A stretch of DNA of 8,464 bases. Source: CAZRRV01 sp964602735 (GTDB taxonomy: Bacteria; Bacillota; Clostridia; Oscillospirales; Acutalibacteraceae). Of the stretch, positions 1 through 5,726 are shown piece by piece; position 1 is the stretch's first letter; each line of letters starts with the position of its first letter. The position numbers were made by a program, and so were the translations under genes. A model generated the notes under the pieces. That model was not told the DNA's origin. It saw only the letters and a list, made by a program, of their open reading frames with translations, and searched no databases. Location of the stretch: positions 1-8,464 of the forward strand of contig CAZRRV010000052.1 in NCBI GenBank assembly GCA_964602735.1, written 5' to 3'.

Positions 1-389
1 TCCATATCGTAGACGTAAAACTCCGCGAAGTTGCAGGTCACCACCCATCGGGGGTGCTGTGACAGCGGCAGTTCCGTGATGTAGCGCTTCGCCTGCTGAA
101 AGGGGTTGAGCAGCGTCCCGTCCGACTGTTTGATCGGCTTGTTCAGATCTTTCCCCAGCCCCTTCTGCTCGATCAGGACTTTCGTCGCCGGTATCGTTCC
201 GTCAATGAAACTGGTGTGATCCAGGTGTACCTGTTCCTCGAAAACGATAAATTCCTCGGGGTGTTCGATTCCGAAGACGTCCCGCAAAAGGGAGATCCAG
301 AACAGCTGGCTCTGCCCTTTCTCGTACCCTTTATCTTTCCAGAACGCCGCGAATTTTCCGGCGGCGAGTTTCTGTTCCGTATCCGTCAT
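1..389 (-). CDS. MmeI-like type IIG restriction-modification enzyme, N-terminal part (runs off left edge)
   Basis: The open frame reads leftwards from ATG at 387-389 to the window edge without a stop, giving 129 residues. The sequence matches the N-terminal domain of the MmeI-like family of combined endonuclease/adenine methyltransferases. Recognisable stretches are FWKDKGYEKGQSQLFW (16-31), LLRDVFG (34-40), FIDGTIP (61-67), VLIEQKG (71-77), GTLLNPFQQAKRY (91-103) and PRWVVTCNF (113-121). D63 with E74-Q-K76 fits the D...ExK nuclease motif of this family. The methyltransferase domain (SAM motif and NPPY) and the target-recognition domain would lie beyond the edge. The start is supported by AAGGTG 5 nt upstream. 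If intact, the enzyme would cut DNA and modify its own site as a single chain. A methylase-only or defence-associated relative is possible because the catalytic methyltransferase part is not visible. Confidence 0.85.
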   Translation of the reverse strand, partial: MTDTEQKLAAGKFAAFWKDKGYEKGQSQLFWISLLRDVFGIEHPEEFIVFEEQVHLDHTSFIDGTIPATKVLIEQKGLGKDLNKPIKQSDGTLLNPFQQAKRYITELPLSQHPRWVVTCNFAEFYVYDM

Positions 390-455
390 GCGATCACCTT
401 CATCCGTAAGATCATTGAAAACAGCAGCCGCGATACTCATAAGACCGCGATTTCC

Positions 456-558
456 GCCCGCGAATATAATCAAACCGAACTCGCGGGCGTTCGGCTTTCG
501 TTGCGCAGTAAACCCGATCGCGCGATCGATGCCGCGCTGTTTGGTTTTACGGAAAACC
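456..558. repeat. Hairpin-rich repeat, copy A
   Basis: This copy begins with an 8-bp stem, GCCCGCGA (456-463) with TCGCGGGC (481-488), around a 17-nt loop. The conserved block at 478-525 then matches copy B at 592-639 with only a few substitutions (offset 114). It includes TTCGGCTTTCG and GCAGTAAACCC. At 515-528 there is a perfect 14-bp palindrome, CGATCGCGCGATCG. GTAAACCC (508-515) can pair with GGTTTTAC (543-550) with one mismatch, and GCGCG (520-524) pairs with CGCGC (533-537), making a nested hairpin with a short apical loop. The copy ends in GGTTTT-ACGG-AAAACC (543-558). Confidence 0.8.
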
Positions 559-568
559 GTAGCAATTC

Positions 569-769
569 ACCCGCGAGGTTAGCCGATTCTAAACTCGCGG
601 GTGTTCGGCTTTCGTCGCGCAGTAAACCCGATTGCGCGACCGGGGGCCGGCGCCGCGCGGTGCGCGGGTCGCCTGCGGCGACCTTTGCGTCGCAGACGCA
701 AAAGCGCCGGCCGGGGCGGCAGGCGGCAGTGCCGGCAGCCAAGTCGCGCTGTTTGGGTTTACGGTAAAC
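569..769. repeat. Hairpin-rich repeat, copy B, with GC-rich insert
   Basis: This copy lies in the same orientation as copy A. It starts with a 9-bp stem, ACCCGCGAG (569-577) with CTCGCGGGT (594-602). The outer G:C pair of copy A (456:488) is A:T here (569:602), so both stems stay perfect. The block at 592-639 matches copy A, as does CGCGCTGTTTGG (745-756). Between them about 100 nt (about 643-744) replace 4 nt of copy A. Nested closing stems are GTAAACCC (622-629) with GGGTTTAC (755-762), and GCGCGA (634-639) with TCGCGC (744-749). It ends in GTTTAC-G-GTAAAC (757-769). Confidence 0.8.
645..712. other. Predicted four-way-junction (cloverleaf) element inside repeat copy B
   Basis: A 9-bp closing stem, GGCCGGCGC (645-653) with GCGCCGGCC (704-712), encloses three back-to-back hairpins. 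These are 654-658 with 662-666 (5 bp, loop GGT), 667-673 with 677-683 (7 bp, loop TGC) and 684-691 with 695-702 (8 bp, loop GCA). Only one nucleotide (703) is unpaired at the junction. All pairs are Watson-Crick, so either strand, as RNA or extruded DNA, can form it. It is not a tRNA: there is no T-loop sequence, no anticodon loop and no CCA-end geometry. Whether it is transcribed is unknown. Confidence 0.65.
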
Positions 770-841
770 TTTTCCAATCCCCCGGCAAGTTCCCGAATCG
801 TTAATGACTTATTCCGAACATCCCGACAGCAACGCGTGATA

Positions 842-879
842 CCGAGCTCCCTGCATCTTTTTTTCGGCTCGGGGCAGGG
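842..879. repeat. Interleaved inverted repeats around a T7 run
   Basis: CCGAGC (842-847) is complementary to GCTCGG (867-872), and CCCTGC (849-854) is complementary to GCAGGG (874-879). The two pairs interleave, so they form either of two alternative hairpins or a strained pseudoknot. Seven T residues (858-864) lie in the shared loop. The element sits 14 nt past the stop codon of the sialidase-like gene. On that gene's mRNA strand the run is A7, so this is not a standard intrinsic terminator. Confidence 0.45.
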
Positions 880-892
880 GAGTAGGGAGAGA

Positions 893-1987
893 TTATTTCA
901 CGCAGTCGAGGAACCACATAATCGTGTTTGTCCTGTTCTGGAAATAGGCGTGCGAAGTCTGTATCAGCAGGCGGTCGGGTTTGCCGGGGCGGTGCACAAC
1001 GATGCTGTTGGAATACGCTCCGTGACCCTGGCTTGCCATGCGAAGATAACATCCTCCGTCCCAGCGGAATCCGTCCGGCGAACTGTAAAGCACAAAATTT
1101 CCCGCGTTTTCTCCCATGCTGCCGCTTCTGCCGTGCATCCAGTACCTTCCGCCGAAATATATCAGTTGCGGGTTGCGCATTTTTTTCTCAAAAAACGCGC
1201 GCCTGCCGACGCTCCATGTATAGCCGCCGTCGTCGCTTACGATGTATTTAAGATTGTATTCGTCTTTTTCGTCGTAAATATATACGATCAGGCGTCCTCC
1301 CGGAGTAAATTCCATGGTGCCGTAGTAGCAGTTCACCGTGCTTTGAAACGAAAGCGTGGAACGGTATTCGAATGTTTCGCCGTTGTTTTCGCTTACATAC
1401 AGTTTATACGGAAAATCTCTTAAATGCGCTATGCCGGGAAGTTCGGCGTTGCAGTAAAAAAGAACATAAATTTTACCGTCGCGGTACAGGGCATCGTATA
1501 CGCGCCCCGCCTCGTTTACGAACGGCTTTTCCGCCGAGAACGATTCGCCGCCGTTTTTTACAACGGCGTAATACGGCTCGAAATACGGTTCCCAAATATG
1601 ACCTTTCGTAGCCATATCACAGGTAAGGTAGAACAGAACGACCGTACCGTTATCGGTGCGGACGGCTTTTTCGCACATCTGCGTCCGTCCGCGGCGTGAG
1701 TCGAAAAGGGCTTTGGAATTGGGCTCGATAAAAGGCTCCGACCATGTGTCGCCCCCGTCGACGGAACGCCTGAACTCCATCCATCCGTAGCCGGAGTGTC
1801 CGTTGTATTTTGTGTCTTCCGCGCTGCAGTTGGGATAAAACGCAATGATTTTGCCCGGTTCGTATTCCGCGAGCGCGTGCCCCAGATGACCCGATCGCCC
1901 CGACGGTTCGAGGTTCGCGAACATTATGCCGTCATTCGGCGGATTGCCGGGAGTAAGCCGGAAGCAGGAATCCCACGGTTCGATCAT
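893..1987 (-). CDS. BNR/Asp-box sialidase-like beta-propeller protein
   Basis: The 364-residue protein carries five Asp-box repeats: SVDGGDTW (75-82), KNGGESF (144-150), SENNGETF (199-206), SDDGGYTW (251-258) and SPDGFRW (303-309). They mark a sialidase-type beta-propeller fold. The canonical FRIP motif that precedes the first catalytic arginine in exo-alpha-sialidases is not seen, so sialic acid is not an assured substrate. Related Asp-box proteins act on other glycosides or are non-catalytic. There is no signal peptide or membrane segment, so it is probably cytoplasmic. The start ATG (1985-1987) has AAAGGAGA about 9 nt upstream. The gene is last in the leftward gene cluster, 230 nt after the alpha/beta hydrolase, and is probably read from the same transcript because I see no promoter of its own. 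The fold call is firm; the activity is not. Confidence 0.8.
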   Translation of the reverse strand: MIEPWDSCFRLTPGNPPNDGIMFANLEPSGRSGHLGHALAEYEPGKIIAFYPNCSAEDTKYNGHSGYGWMEFRRSVDGGDTWSEPFIEPNSKALFDSRRGRTQMCEKAVRTDNGTVVLFYLTCDMATKGHIWEPYFEPYYAVVKNGGESFSAEKPFVNEAGRVYDALYRDGKIYVLFYCNAELPGIAHLRDFPYKLYVSENNGETFEYRSTLSFQSTVNCYYGTMEFTPGGRLIVYIYDEKDEYNLKYIVSDDGGYTWSVGRRAFFEKKMRNPQLIYFGGRYWMHGRSGSMGENAGNFVLYSSPDGFRWDGGCYLRMASQGHGAYSNSIVVHRPGKPDRLLIQTSHAYFQNRTNTIMWFLDCVK

Positions 1988-2217
1988 TTATCGGTATCTC
2001 CTTTCTCTTTACGCGACTGCCGCGCAATGATCGCCCGAAGCTTTACGCGCCGCCCCCGCGTTTTCCGAAAATGCCCGTGAATACACAAATCTGGTTCCCG
2101 CGGTTTTTGTTTCGCCTGACGGAAAATCCGCCGGCGCGTCAGACGCCGGGTTTATATGCGGTGCAGCCTGTGACTTTCCCCGTTCCTGCCGTAGCGAGGC
2201 AACCCTTCGGTTCGCTT
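1988..2217 (-). other. 230-nt intergenic spacer between hydrolase and sialidase-like genes
   Basis: No gene and no convincing -35/-10 pair is visible here on the minus strand. Immediately after the hydrolase stop, AGCGA/TCGCT (2193-2216) encloses a small ACC/GGT hairpin without a U-run. Next comes the pseudoknot candidate at 2116-2149. The rest, down to the sialidase ribosome binding site, shows no further clear structure. Confidence 0.6.
2116..2149 (-). promoter_or_regulatory. Candidate H-type RNA pseudoknot upstream of the sialidase-like gene
   Basis: On the mRNA (minus) strand, stem 1 is CCGGCG (2149-2144) with CGCCGG (2136-2131). Its loop contains CTGACG (2142-2137), which pairs perfectly with downstream CGTCAG (2121-2116) as stem 2. 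Loop lengths are 1 nt (2143), 0 nt between the stems, and 9 nt (2130-2122, CGGATTTTC). This is the classical geometry for coaxially stacked 6-bp stems. It lies about 130 nt before the sialidase start codon. It could be a riboregulator or an mRNA-stabilising or processing element. A plain weak terminator (stem 1 plus TTTT) is the main alternative. No known riboswitch consensus is recognised. Confidence 0.45.
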
Positions 2218-3213
2218 TTACCGTCTGTCAAGATAACCGGCAAAGAAAGACTCCAGTCTGTCGAACGGGATGAGATTTCTGCCGCCTCCGTCGTACAGAT
2301 CGGTGTGTACCGCGCCGGGAATTATCAGCAGTTCTTTGTTTTCCGTGTACGGATTATCTTTGATCATGGCGGCGTAGGCGTCTTTCGAGAAATACAGCGA
2401 ATGAGCTTTTTCGCCGTGGATTATAAGCACCGCCGCGCGTATTTCGTTTATGTACTTCAGTATCGGCTGGTTGAGAAAGCTTATGCAGCCTATCGCGTTC
2501 CATCCGGCGTTGGAGTTGAGCGATCTCGGATGATAGCCTCGCGGCGTCTTGTAGTAATCGTAATAATCCTTAACATAAAACGGCGCGTCTGGGGGAAGGG
2601 GATCGACAACGCCGCCGCCCGGAGTATAGCGGCCGCTTTTGAAATCGACCGTGCGACGCGCGTTCAGCTGTTCCTTTTTTGCGTATCTTGCGTCCGCCGA
2701 ATCCTCCGCGTCGAAATAACCGTTCGCGTTTACCCGCGACATATCGTACATGGTTATCGCCGCCGCGGCTTTAACGCGCGTATCGAGAGCCGCCGCGTTA
2801 AGCGCCATTCCGCCCCAGCCGCATATCCCCGTTATGCCGATTTTTTCGGGATTGACATCGTACTGTACCGAAAGGAAATCCACCGCCGCCTGAAAATCCT
2901 CCGTATTTATATCGGGAGACGCCATATACCGCGGTTCGCCGCCGCTTTCCCCGGTAAACGAGGGGTCGAAAGCCACGGTAATAAATCCGCGTTCCGCCAG
3001 CGTCTGTGCGTATAAACCCGCCGCCTGTTCTTTCACGGCGCCGAAAGGCCCGCATACCGCGATCGCCGGCATTCTGCCGGAAGAGTTTACGGGTTTGTAC
3101 ATATCCGCCGCGAGTTCGATCCCGTAACGGTTTTTGAATGTCACCTTGGTTTGGCAGACTTTTTCGCTTTTGGGGAATGTTTTATCCCATTCTCTCGTAA
3201 GATACAGTGCCAT
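2218..3213 (-). CDS. Alpha/beta hydrolase, DLH/YcjY-like, cysteine nucleophile
   Basis: This 331-residue alpha/beta-hydrolase-fold enzyme is counted from ATG at 3211-3213. The nucleophile elbow is GICGWGG with C131, a cysteine in place of the usual serine, as in dienelactone hydrolase. The catalytic histidine is probably H303 in PGAVHTDLYD, and an acidic partner may be E268 in IIHGEKAHS. Other family features are PAIAVCGPFGAVKEQ (49-63), GLYAQTLAERGF (66-77) and FDPSFTGESGG (82-92). It has no signal peptide, so it is cytoplasmic, and it probably cleaves an ester, lactone or thioester; the substrate is unknown. The start was chosen because AAAGGA lies about 10 nt before this ATG, whereas it would be 1 nt from the GTG at 3220-3222, three codons upstream. 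It follows the HAD phosphatase gene by 49 nt, so co-transcription is likely. Confidence 0.85.
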   Translation of the reverse strand: MALYLTREWDKTFPKSEKVCQTKVTFKNRYGIELAADMYKPVNSSGRMPAIAVCGPFGAVKEQAAGLYAQTLAERGFITVAFDPSFTGESGGEPRYMASPDINTEDFQAAVDFLSVQYDVNPEKIGITGICGWGGMALNAAALDTRVKAAAAITMYDMSRVNANGYFDAEDSADARYAKKEQLNARRTVDFKSGRYTPGGGVVDPLPPDAPFYVKDYYDYYKTPRGYHPRSLNSNAGWNAIGCISFLNQPILKYINEIRAAVLIIHGEKAHSLYFSKDAYAAMIKDNPYTENKELLIIPGAVHTDLYDGGGRNLIPFDRLESFFAGYLDRR

Positions 3214-3262
3214 TGCCGGCACATCCTTTCTTTTCTCGAATTCACCGGGTCGCCCGGCGGTG

Positions 3263-4087
3263 CTACTGCCGGAAAGTTTTCAGAATGTCTCCCATTTCAT
3301 TAAGACCGGCGTATATCCCGCTGGGGGTAACATCCGATTTTGCCAGATCCTCCGCTTTCGTTTCGCCGCTTAAAACCAGAATGCCTATCGCCCCGTTGTT
3401 TACGCCGGTTTTAACATCGGTATAAATTCGGTCGCCCACAAAAGCCGTCGCTTCCCGCCGGGCTCCCGTCAGTTCGAGCACCATATCGACGGTTTCGCGG
3501 AACGGCTTTCCCACATAGCGCGGCTGCTTCCCGGTCGAAAGGGATATCGCGGCACAAAAAGAACCGCAGTCGGGAATAAACCCGTCGGCGGTGGGGCAGT
3601 TAATATCCATGTGCGTCGCCAAAAATTCGGCGCCGTTTCTGATGTAGGTGCATGCCCGTTCGAGTTTGTTGTATGTAAGCGTGGTGTCGAATCCCACAAC
3701 GACCGCGTCGGGCATGTTTTCGGTTAGCGCGATCCCGTTTTCACGGAAATTTTCTTCCAAATCCGGGGTGCCGAGCAGATAAACCGTTTTCCCGGGATAG
3801 TATGTTTGCAGAAATTTCACCATCACATCGCCGGAAGTGATAATTTGTCGCCTTGTAATTACGCAACCCATATTCGCGAGTTTGTCGATATAGGTTTTCG
3901 GGGAGCGCGAGGAATTATTTGTAAAAAAGACATACCTTTTTCCCGTGCGTTCCACCTGCCGCAAAAATTCGAGCGAACCGGGGAGAATATTGTCTCCGAG
4001 GTAAAAGGTGCCGTCTAAATCCAGAACGAACAGTTCAACTTTTTTAAGGAGCGCGGCTTTGTCTCCGCCCGCGGAACCGTTACTCAT
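3263..4087 (-). CDS. HAD-IIA family phosphatase (NagD/PGP-like)
   Basis: The 274-residue protein has all four HAD motifs. Motif I is LDLDGTFYLG with nucleophile D23 and acid/base D25. Motif II is FFTNNSS (T56). Motif III is K194 in YVGKPF. Motif IV is VGDRIYTDVKTGVNNG with D219 and D224. The C2-type cap between motifs II and III, with ATHMDINCPTADGFIPDCGSF (157-177), places it in subfamily IIA with NagD, AraL and phosphoglycolate/glycerol-phosphate phosphatases. It would hydrolyse a small phosphorylated sugar, polyol or nucleotide in the cytoplasm. Its ATG overlaps the end of the DUF1667 gene by 8 nt (ATGAGTAA), with GGAGG 6 nt upstream inside that gene, so translation is likely coupled. Coupling to a GlpA-like module makes glycerol phosphate a plausible substrate, but this is inference from context. 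Confidence 0.9.
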   Translation of the reverse strand: MSNGSAGGDKAALLKKVELFVLDLDGTFYLGDNILPGSLEFLRQVERTGKRYVFFTNNSSRSPKTYIDKLANMGCVITRRQIITSGDVMVKFLQTYYPGKTVYLLGTPDLEENFRENGIALTENMPDAVVVGFDTTLTYNKLERACTYIRNGAEFLATHMDINCPTADGFIPDCGSFCAAISLSTGKQPRYVGKPFRETVDMVLELTGARREATAFVGDRIYTDVKTGVNNGAIGILVLSGETKAEDLAKSDVTPSGIYAGLNEMGDILKTFRQ

Positions 4088-4448
4088 GCACGGCCTCCAC
4101 GGTTTTTGTTGCGACGACGGGTACTCCGGTTCCCGCGCAGTCGCCGATAATCACATCTCCCGCGTTCACCGGCGCCTGCAGTTCTACGGCGTGAATTTCA
4201 CGCATTACATCAAATATTTTCGCTTTGGGTATATCGTTCCGTGTTTTTACCGATACACGGGCTATCGTACCGCCGTGAACTTTCACGCTGGAAGTGACGA
4301 CCCTTGTGGGACTTAAAACTTCCTTCCTGCCGTAATCCGCGCCTCTCGGGCAGGTATTGCCGGAAACGGTTACGTTTTCACCGTCGACATTTACGGTAAG
4401 CCTGCAACCCATAGGGCAGTTTATGCAGATAAGCTCTTTTACCTCCAT
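4080..4448 (-). CDS. DUF1667 cysteine-rich protein
   Basis: This 122-residue protein matches DUF1667, small proteins usually encoded next to GlpA-like and NAD(P)/FAD oxidoreductase genes. The N terminus has a C8-x2-C11-x3-C15 cluster (CINCPMGC) and C33 in NTCPRG, giving four cysteines suited to an iron-sulfur cluster or zinc; C104 is additional. The rest is a soluble beta-rich domain with VVTSSVKVHGG and IPKAKIFDVMREI. It probably acts as an electron-transfer or assembly partner of the two flavoenzymes encoded upstream, a role inferred from gene order rather than shown. Its start codon shares one base with the upstream stop codon (TAATG), and GGAG lies 8 nt upstream, so it is translationally coupled. 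Family assignment is strong; biochemical function is open. Confidence 0.9.
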   Translation of the reverse strand: MEVKELICINCPMGCRLTVNVDGENVTVSGNTCPRGADYGRKEVLSPTRVVTSSVKVHGGTIARVSVKTRNDIPKAKIFDVMREIHAVELQAPVNAGDVIIGDCAGTGVPVVATKTVEAVHE

Positions 4449-5710
4449 TATTCCGTCTCCGTTCTGATTGTAATCCGATCCACATTCGGGTTTTCAACCA
4501 TGCTCTTTTTTGTTATAACGACCTGTTCCATCTCTCCCGGCGCCATCACCCTTTTTTTGATCCTGGAAACGCGTTTGTCGCCGTAATAAACGGAAACGCT
4601 GCGGTTTTTGTAAACATCCGCCACGCGGAATCTTACGGTTACGGTGTCGCGCATGGTGCCGGCGTCAAGAAACTGCGGCACGGTATAACGGACCCCGTCG
4701 GCGGCGACGAGGGGAATAATCCTGCCGCTGCCTTTCACGGAATTTTTTACAAATCCGGCGGCGTTTTCCCCCGCGAGACCCGCCTCCTGCGAAACGAAGT
4801 CTACGAGATCGTGAACATGAAGGACATTGCCGCATGCGAAAATGCCGCTCACCGCCGTTTCGAGTCTGTCGTTGACCGAAGGGCCCGATGTGACCCGGTT
4901 CAATTCGATGCCGGCGCCTTTTGAAAGTTCGTTCTCGGGAATCAGCCCGACGCTTAAAAGCAATGTGTCGCAGGAATAATATTCTTCGGTGCCCGCAATC
5001 GGCTTTTTCCGTTCATCTACCTGCGCCACCGTTACGCCGGTTACCCGCTCTCTGCCGTGAATCTGCGTCACTGTATGGCTGAGTTTCAGGGGAATGCCGT
5101 AATCGTCGAGACACTGCACTATGTTCCTTTTAAGCCCGCCGGAATAAGGCATAATCTCCGCCACCAGTTTTACTTTAGCGCCTTCAAGCGTCAGCCTTCT
5201 CGCCATAATAAGGCCGATGTCGCCCGAACCCAAAATCACAATCTCTTTGCCGACCGAATAGCCGTCGATATTCATAAGCTTTTGCGCCGTTCCGGCCGAG
5301 TAGATCCCCGCCGGTCGGTAGCCCGGTATGTTCAGCGCGCCTCTCGGCCGCTCGCGGCAACCCATGGCAAGAATTACCGCGCCCGCCTCAACGGTTGCGA
5401 GACCTTCTTCGCGGCTTATATATGTAACCCGGCGATCCCCGGTCAGATTTATCACGGTGGAATTTAAGCGGTAGGGGATACCCGCTTCTTCAACCTGCGA
5501 TATATATCTTGCCGCGTATTCCGGGCCCGTAAGTTCTTCTTTGAATGTATGCAGCCCGAACCCGTTGTGAATGCACTGGTTCAGAATACCTCCGAGAACA
5601 CTGTCGCGTTCGAGAATCAGAATATCGTCAACGCCCGCTTCCTTCGCGGCTACGGCCGCCGCCAGTCCCGCGGGGCCGCCTCCGATTATCACAATATCAT
5701 GATGCGCCAT
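4448..5710 (-). CDS. NAD(P)/FAD-dependent oxidoreductase, partner of GlpA-like enzyme
   Basis: The 420-residue flavoprotein has two dinucleotide-binding folds. The FAD site is IIGGGPAG (8-15) with acidic E34 at the end of strand 2, and the NAD(P) site is ILGSGDIG (159-166). The second FAD contact is GIFACGNVLHVHDLVD (289-304). Conserved cysteines are C46 in NQCIHNGFG, C118 in AMGCRERPR and C293; no CxxxxC disulfide of the thioredoxin-reductase type is seen. The C-terminal 80 or so residues form a beta-rich extension (TVTVRFRVADVYKN onward). It probably passes electrons between the GlpA-like enzyme and NAD(P) or another acceptor. The gene starts 16 nt after the GlpA-like gene, with GGAGG about 10 nt upstream, and ends in a 1-nt overlap with DUF1667. 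The family is sure, the electron acceptor is not. Confidence 0.9.
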   Translation of the reverse strand: MAHHDIVIIGGGPAGLAAAVAAKEAGVDDILILERDSVLGGILNQCIHNGFGLHTFKEELTGPEYAARYISQVEEAGIPYRLNSTVINLTGDRRVTYISREEGLATVEAGAVILAMGCRERPRGALNIPGYRPAGIYSAGTAQKLMNIDGYSVGKEIVILGSGDIGLIMARRLTLEGAKVKLVAEIMPYSGGLKRNIVQCLDDYGIPLKLSHTVTQIHGRERVTGVTVAQVDERKKPIAGTEEYYSCDTLLLSVGLIPENELSKGAGIELNRVTSGPSVNDRLETAVSGIFACGNVLHVHDLVDFVSQEAGLAGENAAGFVKNSVKGSGRIIPLVAADGVRYTVPQFLDAGTMRDTVTVRFRVADVYKNRSVSVYYGDKRVSRIKKRVMAPGEMEQVVITKKSMVENPNVDRITIRTETE

Positions 5711-5726
5711 AGCGTTACTTCCTCCG

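Larger units (their letters stand above)
390..892. other. Gene-free stretch with structured repeats
   Basis: I find no credible gene in these 503 bases. The open frames here are low-complexity Arg/Ala/Pro-rich readings of repeat DNA with no Shine-Dalgarno sequence and no recognisable family. The stretch holds two diverged repeat copies (456-558 and 569-769), a GC-rich insert with a four-way-junction fold (645-712), and interleaved inverted repeats with a 7-T run (842-879). Because both flanking genes read leftwards, it is the intergenic space downstream of the sialidase-like gene and upstream of the restriction-modification gene. I found no convincing promoter for the latter. Confidence 0.8.

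Noticed and set aside
645..712. tRNA or tRNA-like gene because of the cloverleaf outline
   Set aside because: Stem lengths (9, 5, 7, 8 bp) and 3-nt loops do not fit, and the T-loop, D-loop and anticodon-loop bases are absent.
470..742. Leftward 90-residue open frame and overlapping Arg/Pro-rich frames in the repeats
   Set aside because: They lack a Shine-Dalgarno sequence and a recognisable family, and they arise from the repeat and GC-rich palindromes in several frames at once.
216..767. Rightward 183-residue open frame
   Set aside because: It starts antisense inside the conserved restriction-modification gene and continues through the repeats; the composition is that of non-coding GC-rich DNA.
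456..769. CRISPR array
   Set aside because: There are only two units, each long and internally palindromic, with unequal spacing caused by an insert, and no cas genes are present.
632..1423. Rightward 263-residue open frame
   Set aside because: It is antisense to the sialidase-like gene, whose Asp boxes prove the minus-strand frame.
2131..2149. Intrinsic terminator for the hydrolase gene
   Set aside because: The 6-bp stem is followed by CGGATTTTCC, which has only four T residues set off from the stem; the pseudoknot reading explains more of the sequence.
2071..3015. Rightward 314-residue open frame
   Set aside because: It is antisense to the alpha/beta hydrolase gene and its translation is Arg/Val-rich without any family match.
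3220..3222. GTG start for the alpha/beta hydrolase, three codons upstream
   Set aside because: AAAGGA would be only 1 nt from this codon, whereas the ATG at 3211-3213 has a normal spacing.
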